A DNA stretch of 24,249 bases from Lachnospiraceae bacterium UBA7160 (GCA_002491565.1 DKWE01000024.1:1-24249); one strand, 5' to 3'; positions 1 to 10,499 are shown, counted from the first letter of the stretch. The notes: generated by a model from the letters alone, not told the origin. Program-made: numbers and translations.

Positions 1-42
1 GCGAAGCAGGCATGTTAGTTTTAGAAGACAGGAGATGATTGT

Positions 43-1719
<1,677 letters not shown>

Positions 1720-1747
1720 CGAGGGGAAAAAGCATGTAGTTTTCCTG

Positions 1748-1846
1748 GGCAGAAGCATTCGTGCTTATTTGAAATTTGATAAGCGGCAGACAATTTGGCT
1801 GTTCACTGTCGGGAGAAGCTCTGGCGCTTGTTTGAAAGCTGGTAAA
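1748..1846 (+). repeat. Two degenerate copies of the 3' end of the DUF853 gene
   Basis: The coding tail at about 1686-1720 (GGCAGGAGCATTC ... TGAAATTCTGA) recurs at about 1748-1783 (GGCAGAAGCATTC ... TGAAATTTGATAA) and more weakly at 1811-1846 (GGGAGAAGC ... GCTTGTTTGAAA ... TGGTAA). Spacing is 62 then 63 bases. The two downstream copies share one open frame, shifted +1 from the gene. They read LGRSIRAYLKFDK and VGRSSGACLKAGK, against LGRSILGTFLKF at the real C-terminus. This looks like tandem duplication of the tail followed by decay. Confidence 0.6.
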
Positions 1847-1871
1847 GAGGTTCTTCGGGCATCTGGCCATG

Positions 1872-1933
1872 TACATATTTCCTGCATATAGCGCCTGACC
1901 AAAGTGCCGGGCGCTATAGACTGTAAATATGTA
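1872..1933. repeat. 62-bp nested inverted repeat
   Basis: Outer arms TACATATTT (1872-1880) and AAATATGTA (1925-1933) are perfectly complementary. Inner arms TATAGCGCC (1887-1895) and GGCGCTATA (1910-1918) are also perfect. They are separated by symmetric 6-base internal segments and a 14-base loop. The result is an 18-bp two-part hairpin with no poly-T tail. Confidence 0.75.
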
Positions 1934-2126
1934 ACGTGAGACGGATGTACTGGTATATTTATACTCAGACAGACTTTCTTGCCTGAGTTTCCGGCAGCCA
2001 GCGTTTGCTTCATCAGCGATAGTCACCGCATTGCCTTATTCAGCAGCCTGCCGATGGAAATTTATGCTGCAGAGCTTTTACAGGCAGAAACATGCCAGTG
2101 TCTAGGAGGAACACTCGCGTCCGGCA

Positions 2127-3677
2127 TTACAGCTTTGTCGACCATTCCTGGCAGTCCCACACCTTTGTGACGACATCGCGGTAGAATTCCGGCTCATGGC
2201 AGATCAGCAGGATGCTTCCATTGTACTCCTTCAGAGCGCGTTTCAGCTCCGCTTTGGCGTCCACGTCCAGATGGTTGGTCGGCTCGTCCAACAGAAGGAT
2301 ATTGGTTTCTCGGTTCAGAATTTTGCACAGGCGCACCTTCGCCTGCTCACCGCCGCTCAATACGCGCACCTGGCTTTCGATGTGCTGGGTGGTCAGGCCG
2401 CATTTGGCGAGGGCGGAGCGCACCTCGTACTGGGTCCACGACGGGAACAGCTGCCAGATCTCCTCGATGCAGGTCGTCGTATTTTTCTGGTCGGATTCCT
2501 GCTCAAAGTAGCCGATTTCCTGATAGTCCCCGCGGGTTACTGTCCCGGAAAAGGGAGGGATCAGGCCGAGGATGCTCTTCAGCAGCGTCGTCTTGCCGAT
2601 TCCATTTGCGCCAACCAGCGCAATTCGCTCGCCGCGCTCCATGCGAAGGGAAAGCGGGCGGGAGAGCGGCTCCTCGTAGCCGATGACGAGATCCTGCGTT
2701 TCAAAAATCACCTTCCCGGCGGCGCGCGCAGTCCGGAAATGAAATTCCGGCTTCGGTTTTTCTCTGCCAAGCTCAATGACATCCATTTTGTCCAGCTTTT
2801 TCTGCCTTGCCATCGCCATATTCCGTGTGGCGACGCGCGCCTTATTGCGGGCGACAAAGTCCTTCAGGGCGCTGATTTCCTGCTGCTGTCGGTTGTAGGC
2901 AGCCTCCAGCTGTGACTTCTTCATCGCGTAGACCTCCTGGAAATGGTCATAGTCTCCCGGATAGCGGTCCAGGGATTTGTTTTCCATGTGGTAGATCAGG
3001 TTGACCACGCTGTTTAAAAACGGGATGTCATGTGAAATCAGGATGAATGCATTTTCATAATCGTTCAGGTAGCGTTTCAGCCATTCAATGTGGGATTCAT
3101 CCAGATAGTTGGTCGGCTCGTCCAGCAGCAGAATATCCGGCTTTTCCAGAAGCAGCTTAGCCATCAGCACCTTAGTGCGCTGCCCGCCGGAGAGTTCCGA
3201 GACATCGCGGTCCAGTCCGATCTCAGAAAGTCCGAGCGCGCGGGCGACTTCCTCCACTTTCGCGTCAATCATGTAGAAATCATGGTGCTCCAGCAGCTCC
3301 TGCAGAATGGCGGTCTCGTCGAGCAGCCGCGTCATCTCTTCTTCGTCCGCCTCCGCCATGCGGTCAAACATCTGGTTCATCGAAGCTTCCATGTCAAACA
3401 GGAAAGAAAACGCACTTTTCAGTACATCGCGGACCGTATCGCCGGGATTCAGCGCCGTATGCTGATCCAGGTAGCCGACGCGGATGCGCTTTGCCCACTC
3501 TACCGTCCCTTCATCCGGCATCAGCTTGCCGGTGATGATATTCATAAAGGTAGATTTTCCTTCTCCGTTGGCTCCGATGAGGCCGATGTGTTCCCCTTTG
3601 AGAAGGCGGAATGAAACATTTTCAAAAATTGCACGGTCTCCAAAACCGTGGCTCAGATTTTTTACATTCAGTATCAT
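2127..3677 (-). CDS. yfmM: ABC-F family ATPase, YfmM-like
   Basis: A 516-residue soluble protein with two ABC domains and no membrane segments, as in ABC-F proteins that act on ribosomes (translation factors or antibiotic-resistance proteins). Domain 1 has Walker A GANGEGKS (35-42), signature LSGGQ (162-166) and Walker B DILLLDEP (181-188). Domain 2 has Walker A GANGIGKT (about 356-363), signature LSGGEQ (about 440) and a second LLLDEPTNHLD. A basic, helical inter-domain linker rich in K/R/Q lies between them. The N-terminus and the length resemble Bacillus subtilis YfmM from memory. The frame is open upstream to 3827, but the ATG at 3677 has AAGGAG eight bases upstream and a sigma-A promoter just beyond, so the shorter form is chosen. 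No resistance context is seen, so a housekeeping translation role is more likely than drug resistance, but this is not proven. Confidence 0.92.
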   Translation of the reverse strand: MILNVKNLSHGFGDRAIFENVSFRLLKGEHIGLIGANGEGKSTFMNIITGKLMPDEGTVEWAKRIRVGYLDQHTALNPGDTVRDVLKSAFSFLFDMEASMNQMFDRMAEADEEEMTRLLDETAILQELLEHHDFYMIDAKVEEVARALGLSEIGLDRDVSELSGGQRTKVLMAKLLLEKPDILLLDEPTNYLDESHIEWLKRYLNDYENAFILISHDIPFLNSVVNLIYHMENKSLDRYPGDYDHFQEVYAMKKSQLEAAYNRQQQEISALKDFVARNKARVATRNMAMARQKKLDKMDVIELGREKPKPEFHFRTARAAGKVIFETQDLVIGYEEPLSRPLSLRMERGERIALVGANGIGKTTLLKSILGLIPPFSGTVTRGDYQEIGYFEQESDQKNTTTCIEEIWQLFPSWTQYEVRSALAKCGLTTQHIESQVRVLSGGEQAKVRLCKILNRETNILLLDEPTNHLDVDAKAELKRALKEYNGSILLICHEPEFYRDVVTKVWDCQEWSTKL

Positions 3678-3710
3678 GGGTGTACTCCTTATTTTCGAAT
3701 TGTCCCGACC

Positions 3711-3739
3711 ATTATACGGGAGAAATCTGATTTTGTCAC
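3711..3739 (-). promoter_or_regulatory. Sigma-A promoter for the ABC-F gene
   Basis: On the minus strand, -35 GTGACA (3739-3734) and -10 TATAAT (3716-3711) are separated by 17 bases and lie about 34 bases upstream of the ABC-F start codon. Confidence 0.8.
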
Positions 3740-3813
3740 TCTTTTTTGCTGTGGCGAGCCGTTTCCCGTGAGTTACTTTTCCGCCGGATTTTCCACAGTT
3801 TCGGCAATTGTAC

Positions 3814-3843
3814 TTGACGGAGTGCACGTCTCTGGGCTATTAT
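3814..3843 (+). promoter_or_regulatory. Sigma-A promoter for the HD-GYP hybrid kinase
   Basis: TTGACG (3814-3819), an 18-base spacer and TATTAT (3838-3843) precede the kinase gene by about 85 bases. The predicted transcript starts near 3850, so the leader includes the mini-ORF and hairpin at 3868-3905. Confidence 0.6.
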
Positions 3844-3881
3844 TGTAGATAGTCTGGAAGCGAAACTAAGGAGCTGTTCCA

Positions 3882-3905
3882 ATGCTATTACGGAACAGGT
3901 TCTAA
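3882..3905 (+). CDS. Putative 7-codon leader peptide upstream of the HD-GYP kinase
   Basis: A consensus AAGGAG (3868-3873) lies eight bases before an ATG that opens a 7-codon frame encoding MLLRNRF and ending in TAA. The inverted repeat CTGTTCC (3874-3880) / GGAACAG (3892-3898) starts right after the ribosome site and covers most of the frame. The stop lies 22 bases before the preferred kinase start. The arrangement resembles a translational leader, but a short frame behind a good ribosome site can arise by chance. Confidence 0.4.
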   Translation: MLLRNRF

Positions 3906-3927
3906 CGGGAAAATGGGGGAAGGCAGT

Positions 3928-6900
3928 ATGGTGACGCGTTCCAATATCGTGGATTGCTATAAGAAATACAGAGAAAACGTGGAGCGTGAGGAATTCCTTC
4001 GTGAAAACTCTTTGAGCGCCAAAGACCAGGAGGGCTGGCTGGAAAAGCAGAAGCAGAATACGCGGGTCAGGCGGCAGCTGTTTGTCGAAAATGAGGCGCT
4101 GTTAAATCTCTATATCCGTCCCTTTCTGACCGGTGAGCTTCCTCTTACGGATGCTCTTGCGGATGAGTTTTTCAGCCAGATCTGGGCGTACCATGAGGAT
4201 GGCTATGACGATGAAGTCTTCTGCGTGGATGTGGCCTGTCGGCTGGAGGATTACTATCGAAGGAGAGGCAACCGCAGAGGGCTGCTGTGGGTTTCTCATT
4301 ATCTTGGCGGGATTTATAATACCTATGATACAGCAGAAGGCTATCAGAAGAGCCTGCGGTATTTTGATTACGTGCGAAGCGGACTCCAGGAGTACACCTC
4401 GATAGAAGACTGGAAGCTGCGCCGCAGTATTTTGTTTGCATATTACAATTATCCGGTTGTACTGGTCAATTGCCGTAAGGCTGTGAAAAATGAAGAGACC
4501 TTTGGGGAGCAGGTTCATCTGATGGAGGAAATTAGCCGTGCGGTTGCGGTATATGAGGATCCTGTGATCCGCGCGCTGGACGGAGAGCGGTATGATCTGG
4601 ACGGATTGAAAACGGAGCTGCTTCATGATGTATACGGCAACTGGGTCTGCGGGCTCGAGGCTTCCGAGCGGATGGAAGGGGAATTTGCACGACAAGCGGA
4701 GGCGGTCCTTGGCAGCCTGTATCAGGAGGCGCTTGCAAAGAACCCGGATCCGTATGCGATGGAGGATACGATTTACTGCAATTACTGGAAGTGCCAGTAC
4801 TATTGCGGCAAGATCAGTCTGAAGGAGTTTCTTGACCATTATCTTGGGTACTGCAGCCGGGTTTTCAGTCATAATACCCTGGAAGAGGAGGATTTTCTCA
4901 ATAGTAATTATTATCATGTCTGCATGTATGATCTGCCAAACGTGCTGGACCAGGTGCAGGCGCTTCCGGAGGATAAAAAGGCGGCGGCTCAGGACTATTG
5001 TTTTCATGCGTTCCAGGAATTTGTCCGGAAGCTTCCGAAGACCCGGGGCACCTCCTTCGTCAATGTCGGCCTGATTGACACGCTTTGCCAGATCCTGCCG
5101 TATCTGCCGGAGGACTTGTTTGATTTTCGGTTCCTGCTGGATATCACGGTGAACCGTGATCCGGAGATTCTGATCCATTCCGCGCTCGTGCAGCAGCTGG
5201 CTTCGGCCTGGCTGCGGGAGATCCTGGATACAGAGCCGGAGCTTTTGTGCGGAGTGTTTGGCACCAAAAATGTGCCGGATGTACTGGAGGCAAGAGGCAG
5301 ATTCGAGATCTACGTCAATGAGGCGGCGCTGATTCATGACATCGGGAAGCTCGGCCTGACCAACATCATGAACCGTCAGATTCGCAATCTGAATGAGCGT
5401 GAGCGGGCCAGGCTGCAGCAGCATCCGCAGATTGGCTGCAGGCTGGCGGAATATGCTGCTTGTCTAAGAGAGTACCGGGATATTATTCTTGGCCACCATA
5501 AGAGCTATGACGGTAAGAGCGGCTATCCGGCTGACTATGACAATACGACATCCCCGGTGAAGATCCTGACGGATCTGCTCCATATCTGTGACTGTATGGA
5601 AGCGGCAACCGATACAGTCAGCAGGGGCTACCGGCACAGCAAACGGATGGAAGAATTTCTGGAAGAGCTGCAGATCGGGAAGGGACAGCTTTATCATCCA
5701 AAGCTGGTGGATATGCTGCTGGAGCATGGAGAACTGCTGGAAAAGCTGCGCTACATCTGTACCTCCGGGCGCAACCGGGCGTATTATGAGATCTACAGCG
5801 ATTTCGTGTCCGGGCTGGAGGAGAACCGTTTGCAGGCGGAGGCAGGGACAGGGCTGTACCCGGAAATGACGAAGTCCAAAAGCTCGCAGGAGGAAAGCGG
5901 ATTTGTACCTAAAGAAACGGAGCTGAGCGGACTGCTGGACGGCATCCAGGAACGCGTGCAGGAGAAGGAGCGCATCCTGATGTCTCTGGCAAAAGCATCC
6001 ATGGCAATCTTCCAGATTGATGTGAGGGCAGGACAGGTTAAGCCGCTGTTTACCGGTTTGAATGACTGGTTTGCAGATGCACAGGAAGGAAGCTTCCGCA
6101 CCTTTTTCCGGGAATATATACGGGGAAAGGTGACAGAGGAGAGCTGGGAAAAGCTTCGCGCGCTATTGAGCTACCGCGGGCTGACCGATAAGCTGGCGGA
6201 GAGCGGCGGCATCTTTGAGATGGAGGTGCAGCTGTGCAGGAAGGAGAAGACGTGCTGGGTACGCATGCAGTTTATTCTGGCGGAGGAGGAGTACAGCGTT
6301 CCGGTCAGTGTGACATTGTCGGTTCAGGATATTGACGAGACGCTGCGCAGGAGAAATCAGATGAAAACGGCGCTGAATCTCGCTTACCAGCAGGCGACCC
6401 AGGCAAGCAAGGCGAAGAGCGCGTTTCTTTCCAATATGTCGCACGACATCCGTACACCGATGAATGCAATCATCGGAATGACACAGATTGCCTCAAAGCA
6501 CCTGGAGGAGCCAGATAAGATACAGGACTGCCTCAATAAAATTGGCGCGGCTTCGGAGCATTTGCTGGAGCTGATCAACCAGGTGCTCGATATGTCGAGG
6601 ATTGAGAGCGGCAAGATTGAGCTGGAGGAAAAACCGGTCAGTCTGACTGCATTGATCGATAATATGATGGTGATGACGCTGCCAACGGCACAGAAAAAGG
6701 GAATCACGGTGCGGACGGAGACAGAGGGGCTTTATCATGGAACGGTATACGGCGACGCGTCCAGAATCCAGCAGATATTCCTGAATCTGATGTCCAATGC
6801 GATCAAATATACGCCCGAGCACGGCGACATCCTGTTCCGTGCCCGGACACTTACACAAAAGGAAGGTGCGCGCCTGGTCTGCCTGTTTCAATTTAAGGAT

Positions 6901-7563
6901 ACGGGTATCGGGATGACACCGGAATTTCTGGAGCGGGTATTTGAGCCATTTGCCCGCGAGGAGACCGAACTGACGGCGAATATTCAGGGAACCGGGCTTG
7001 GCCTCTCAATCACGCGGACGCTGGCAAATATGATGCAGGGTGATGTGACGGTGGAGAGCACAATGGGCAAGGGTTCCTGCTTTACGGTAACGCTGCGGCT
7101 GCGCGAGGCAGGGAAAGATGCCGGACTCACAGAGGGTGTGCAGGATGGAGAAGTTCAGATTCCGGATGGAGCGCTTCGCGGCAGCAGGATTCTTCTGGTT
7201 GAGGATAATGAGATCAACCGGGAGATTCTCGCCGAGCTTCTCGCGCCGACGGGGCTTGAGATCGACGAGGCTGAGAATGGAAAGCTGGCAGTAGAGTGTA
7301 TTGCCGCTCATCCGTCAGATTATTACCAGCTTATATTCATGGATATCCAGATGCCGGTTATGAACGGTTATGCGGCATCCAGGGCAATCCGGCAGCTGGA
7401 GCAGGAGCGCGGCGGGCGTATCCCAGTCGTCGCCCTGACGGCAAATGCGTTTTCGGAAGATGTAGACCGGGCAATGGAAGCAGGCATGGATGGGTATCTG
7501 AGCAAGCCCGTCGAGATGGATAAATTGTCTGCGATGCTGTTGCGCTACATACAGGTGCAATGA
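3928..7563 (+). CDS. HD-GYP / hybrid sensor histidine kinase / receiver fusion
   Basis: A 1211-residue protein with no obvious signal peptide or membrane segment. Residues 1 to about 430 are a helix-rich region of unknown family. The HD-GYP domain follows: HDIGK with H470/D471, a QHP histidine, HH at 523-524 followed by the GYP at 532-534, then DLLHICDCMEAATD and GKGQLYHP. These fit an intact cyclic-di-GMP phosphodiesterase. A PAS-like segment (about 690-800), HisKA with phospho-acceptor H839 (SHDIRTP), a HATPase domain (LMSNAIKYTP, DTGIGM, GTGLGLSI) and a receiver with D1139 and K1193 complete it. The ATG at 3928 is chosen over the in-frame ATG at 3913 because GGGGGAAGG sits just upstream of it. 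No DNA-binding output domain is present, so the phosphate probably passes elsewhere. The next gene is a second hybrid kinase 173 bases downstream. Confidence 0.88.
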   Translation: MVTRSNIVDCYKKYRENVEREEFLRENSLSAKDQEGWLEKQKQNTRVRRQLFVENEALLNLYIRPFLTGELPLTDALADEFFSQIWAYHEDGYDDEVFCVDVACRLEDYYRRRGNRRGLLWVSHYLGGIYNTYDTAEGYQKSLRYFDYVRSGLQEYTSIEDWKLRRSILFAYYNYPVVLVNCRKAVKNEETFGEQVHLMEEISRAVAVYEDPVIRALDGERYDLDGLKTELLHDVYGNWVCGLEASERMEGEFARQAEAVLGSLYQEALAKNPDPYAMEDTIYCNYWKCQYYCGKISLKEFLDHYLGYCSRVFSHNTLEEEDFLNSNYYHVCMYDLPNVLDQVQALPEDKKAAAQDYCFHAFQEFVRKLPKTRGTSFVNVGLIDTLCQILPYLPEDLFDFRFLLDITVNRDPEILIHSALVQQLASAWLREILDTEPELLCGVFGTKNVPDVLEARGRFEIYVNEAALIHDIGKLGLTNIMNRQIRNLNERERARLQQHPQIGCRLAEYAACLREYRDIILGHHKSYDGKSGYPADYDNTTSPVKILTDLLHICDCMEAATDTVSRGYRHSKRMEEFLEELQIGKGQLYHPKLVDMLLEHGELLEKLRYICTSGRNRAYYEIYSDFVSGLEENRLQAEAGTGLYPEMTKSKSSQEESGFVPKETELSGLLDGIQERVQEKERILMSLAKASMAIFQIDVRAGQVKPLFTGLNDWFADAQEGSFRTFFREYIRGKVTEESWEKLRALLSYRGLTDKLAESGGIFEMEVQLCRKEKTCWVRMQFILAEEEYSVPVSVTLSVQDIDETLRRRNQMKTALNLAYQQATQASKAKSAFLSNMSHDIRTPMNAIIGMTQIASKHLEEPDKIQDCLNKIGAASEHLLELINQVLDMSRIESGKIELEEKPVSLTALIDNMMVMTLPTAQKKGITVRTETEGLYHGTVYGDASRIQQIFLNLMSNAIKYTPEHGDILFRARTLTQKEGARLVCLFQFKDTGIGMTPEFLERVFEPFAREETELTANIQGTGLGLSITRTLANMMQGDVTVESTMGKGSCFTVTLRLREAGKDAGLTEGVQDGEVQIPDGALRGSRILLVEDNEINREILAELLAPTGLEIDEAENGKLAVECIAAHPSDYYQLIFMDIQMPVMNGYAASRAIRQLEQERGGRIPVVALTANAFSEDVDRAMEAGMDGYLSKPVEMDKLSAMLLRYIQVQ

Positions 7564-7638
7564 ATCTGCGCGGGTCAGCCACGCAGGCAACGAACCAGAC
7601 AGCTATGCGTGTATACCGGGAGGTGCCATGTGACAGCA

Positions 7639-7710
7639 TTGCCAGGCACGGATCGAATACCCGTATGGCAAGCGAGGCTTCGATTTAATAGTATGGCCTG
7701 TGAAACAGGC
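7639..7710 (+). promoter_or_regulatory. Two hairpins in the leader between the tandem kinases
   Basis: The first hairpin pairs TTGCCA (7639-7644) with TGGCAA (7666-7671) and, inside it, ACGG (7648-7651) with CCGT (7661-7664). The second pairs GCCTGT (7696-7701) with ACAGGC (7705-7710) over a GAA loop and ends about 10 bases before the ribosome site of the next gene. Neither has a T run. They could modulate expression or stability of the second kinase; no convincing separate promoter was found. Confidence 0.4.
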
Positions 7711-7736
7711 ACAGAGGTGTGGGAGGAAAACAAGAG

Positions 7737-10499
7737 ATGTACCATTGTCACCTTCATATGAAGTTTTTGGGGCAGGACTGTATTGTATTTAACAGGATCA
7801 GGAACATGCCGCCCAAGGAGCGCTTTACCCATAGCGTTTCAAATGAAAAAGCGGATGTGGTATTCCTCAATATTCAGGAGGAAGAAAAAGGGAATCTTCC
7901 AGGGCTGTTTCAGGAGGCGGTACGGGAACCAGGCTTCCAGCAGGAGGTCATCGTATTTGCTGCGCCAGGCCAGCGGGAATGGCTGCTTCCGTATCTGGAT
8001 GTGATTTCCGATATCTGGATGTTTCCGATGCCGGAGGAGGAGCTTTGGTTCCGCCTGCGGAAGTGGCAGAGTGCCCGTAAGGAGCGGATGGATGCCTGGG
8101 AGACACATCAGTATCTGGAGGCGGTGATCAACGGCATGCCGCACCTGGTCTGGTTCAAGGACAAAGAAGGGCTTCATCAGAAGGTGAACGACAGCTTTTG
8201 CCAGACGGTTAATAAGCCGAAGAAGATCGTAGAAGGCCGTGACCACTATTTTATCTGGGATGTGGATCCCAACGATCCGAGTAATACCGGGCATGACTGC
8301 GCAGATTCCGAACGGCAGGTATTTGAGCTGAGGCGGACCTGTGTCTCAGAGGAGACTGTCAAGACCGGGGATGGGATGCGGATTCTGACGACCTACAAGT
8401 CTCCGCTGTACGATCTGGACGGAAGTGTGATGGGAACAGTCGGTGTGGGCGTGGATATTACGCAGGAGCGCGCCTATGAGCAGGAGCTGATGAAGAAAAA
8501 CCGCTCACTTGAGACGATTTTTTCCTTTATCGACTGTGGGGTACTCTGCCATTCTCTGGACGGGAGCCGGATTATCCGTGTGAATGAGGCAGCGCTGAAG
8601 ATTCTGGATTACCAGTCTCAGGAGGAAATGGAGCGGGAAGGCTTCCGGATGGTCGCGCAGTCGGTGCTGGATGAGGATAAGCCGAAGCTTGCGGCGTGCA
8701 TCCGGAGCCTGCACAAGGAAGGCGACTGTGTTGAAGTGGAATATCAGGTGAAGCACCATAATGGGGATATTCGTCATGTGATGGGAAGCGTGAAGCTGGT
8801 CCGGGAGAACGGTGAGCTGTACTATCAGAGGTTCCTTCTGGACTGCACGAAGCAGAAACAGGAGGAGAAGGAGTACAGACGCCGCCAGCTGGAGCTGATG
8901 CGTGCCTTGAGTGTCGATTACAGCCTCGTCTGCTTTGTGGACCTCGACACAGGGAAAGGGGTTCCCTTACACATACAGAATGAGAATGGCAGGATCGGCA
9001 GAGAACTGATGGTGGGCAACCTGATGTTTGACGAGTTTACGGAACGGTACATCCGCCGGTATGTGGTGAAGGAAGACCAGGATATCATGCGCGCGGCCAC
9101 AAACCGAAGCCGGATCTGCAGGGAGCTGGAGAAGAAACAGCTGTTTTATACGAATTTCCGGCTGGAATCAAACGGCACGAAAAATTATTACCAGATGAAG
9201 GTGGTGCGTGCCGGGGAGTGGGAGAACGCACATACCATTGTCATGGGGTTCCGGAGTGTGGACGAAGAGACCCGCAGGGAGATGGAACAAAAACGGCTGC
9301 TTCAGGATGCGCTTGCACAGGCAAATCAGGCGAACCAGGCGAAGAGCGTATTTCTCTCGAATATGTCACATGATATCCGTACGCCGATGAATGCGGTGAT
9401 CGGCTTTACCAGCCTGGCGGCGGCCCATCTGGACGACCGGGCGCGGGTGGCGGATTATCTGAAAAAGATTCAGACCTCCGGGAAGCATCTGCTTGGTCTG
9501 ATCAATGATGTGCTGGATATGAGCCAGATTGAGCGCGGGAAAATGCAGCTGGAGGAGACGCTCTGCAGTCTCCCGGAACTTCTTGAGGCGCTGGGAGCAA
9601 TGGTGCAGGCAGAGGTTGGCAAAAGGCAGCTGCAGCTGCAGATTGACAAGCCAGCGGAGTGTGGGGAGCGGCTGTACTGTGACCGGACGCGGCTGAACCA
9701 GATTCTGTTGAATGTGGTCGGCAATTCTGTGAAGTATACGAAGCCGGGCGGAAGAATTACGCTGAGTGCTGTACGAAAGCCAAACGCGCCGGAAGGATGC
9801 GCATGCTATGAATTCTGTGTGCAGGATACCGGAATCGGTATGAGCCGGGAATTTCTTGCGCATGTCTTCGAGCCGTTCGAACGGGAGAAAAATACCACGA
9901 CGAGCGGGATCGAAGGGACAGGGCTTGGCATGGCGGTGACAAAGAGCCTGGTCGACATGATGGGCGGAACGATCCAGGTGGAAAGCGAGCCGGGGCGCGG
10001 CACTACGGTGCGCATGACCTTTACCTTCCGAAAGGAAGAGCTGGCGGAGGAAGAGACGGCTGCCGGGAAAACAGGAGCAGCGGACGGACAGACGGAAACA
10101 GAGGAGGACGACGGGCACGGAACAGGCCGTATCCTGCTCGCAGAGGATAATGAGCTGAACCGGGAGATTGCCGAGGCAATCCTGGAGGATGCCGGATTTA
10201 AGACGGAAGTCGCAGAAAACGGACAGGAGGCGGTGGAGATGCTGAGAGGCTCCGCGCCTGGACACTACGATCTGGTGCTGATGGATATCCAGATGCCGGT
10301 CATGAACGGCTATGAGGCAGCGCGGGCGATCCGCAGCCTTCCGGATCCCAGACGTGCATCGATTCCGATTTTTGCAATGACCGCCAACGCATTCGAGAAG
10401 GATAAGGAAGAGGCACAGAAAAGCGGGATGAACGGCCACATCGCGAAGCCGGTGGATGTGGACATCCTGCTGGAGATGATCGGGAGAGTGTGCAAGTAG
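7737..10499 (+). CDS. Multi-PAS hybrid sensor histidine kinase / receiver
   Basis: A 920-residue predicted cytoplasmic hybrid kinase. Residues about 1-115 resemble a degenerate receiver (ADVVFLNIQ strand; MFPMPEEELWFRLRKW where a receiver would end). A PAS domain starting near INGMPHLVWFKDKEG ends at VGVDIT. A second PAS runs from FSFIDCGVLCHSLDG, and a third PAS-like region has LSVDYSLVCFVDLDTGK. HisKA with H545 (SHDIRTP), HATPase (VVGNSVKYT, DTGIGM, GTGLGMAV) and a receiver with D850 and K904 follow. The ATG at 7737 has GGGAGGA at a good distance; a GTG 18 bases upstream overlaps that ribosome site and is rejected. The PAS-like/HisKA/HATPase/REC half is clearly related to the upstream gene, suggesting duplication with an exchanged sensory N-terminus. 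There is no effector domain after the receiver. The signal sensed is unknown. Confidence 0.88.
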   Translation: MYHCHLHMKFLGQDCIVFNRIRNMPPKERFTHSVSNEKADVVFLNIQEEEKGNLPGLFQEAVREPGFQQEVIVFAAPGQREWLLPYLDVISDIWMFPMPEEELWFRLRKWQSARKERMDAWETHQYLEAVINGMPHLVWFKDKEGLHQKVNDSFCQTVNKPKKIVEGRDHYFIWDVDPNDPSNTGHDCADSERQVFELRRTCVSEETVKTGDGMRILTTYKSPLYDLDGSVMGTVGVGVDITQERAYEQELMKKNRSLETIFSFIDCGVLCHSLDGSRIIRVNEAALKILDYQSQEEMEREGFRMVAQSVLDEDKPKLAACIRSLHKEGDCVEVEYQVKHHNGDIRHVMGSVKLVRENGELYYQRFLLDCTKQKQEEKEYRRRQLELMRALSVDYSLVCFVDLDTGKGVPLHIQNENGRIGRELMVGNLMFDEFTERYIRRYVVKEDQDIMRAATNRSRICRELEKKQLFYTNFRLESNGTKNYYQMKVVRAGEWENAHTIVMGFRSVDEETRREMEQKRLLQDALAQANQANQAKSVFLSNMSHDIRTPMNAVIGFTSLAAAHLDDRARVADYLKKIQTSGKHLLGLINDVLDMSQIERGKMQLEETLCSLPELLEALGAMVQAEVGKRQLQLQIDKPAECGERLYCDRTRLNQILLNVVGNSVKYTKPGGRITLSAVRKPNAPEGCACYEFCVQDTGIGMSREFLAHVFEPFEREKNTTTSGIEGTGLGMAVTKSLVDMMGGTIQVESEPGRGTTVRMTFTFRKEELAEEETAAGKTGAADGQTETEEDDGHGTGRILLAEDNELNREIAEAILEDAGFKTEVAENGQEAVEMLRGSAPGHYDLVLMDIQMPVMNGYEAARAIRSLPDPRRASIPIFAMTANAFEKDKEEAQKSGMNGHIAKPVDVDILLEMIGRVCK

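Larger units (their letters stand above)
1720..2126. other. 407-bp convergent intergenic region rich in inverted repeats
   Basis: No convincing gene is present. Besides the decayed tail copies it contains GGAAAA/TTTTCC at 1725-1745, GCTTAT/ATAAGC at 1763-1784, a nested inverted repeat at 1872-1933, and ACTCAG/CTGAGT at 1963-1988. None is followed by a long T run, so the terminators of the two flanking convergent genes are not obvious. Confidence 0.6.

Noticed and set aside
3844..3927. Cyclic-di-GMP riboswitch before the HD-GYP kinase
   Set aside because: Too short and lacks the conserved GEMM core; only a simple hairpin with a mini-ORF is visible.
4102..5424. Long minus-strand open frame opposite the HD-GYP kinase
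   Set aside because: No recognisable domain, no ribosome site, and it mirrors the codon structure of the real plus-strand gene.
7605..7688. Short frame of about 27 codons between the kinases
   Set aside because: No ribosome site and it crosses the leader hairpins; not supported as a gene.
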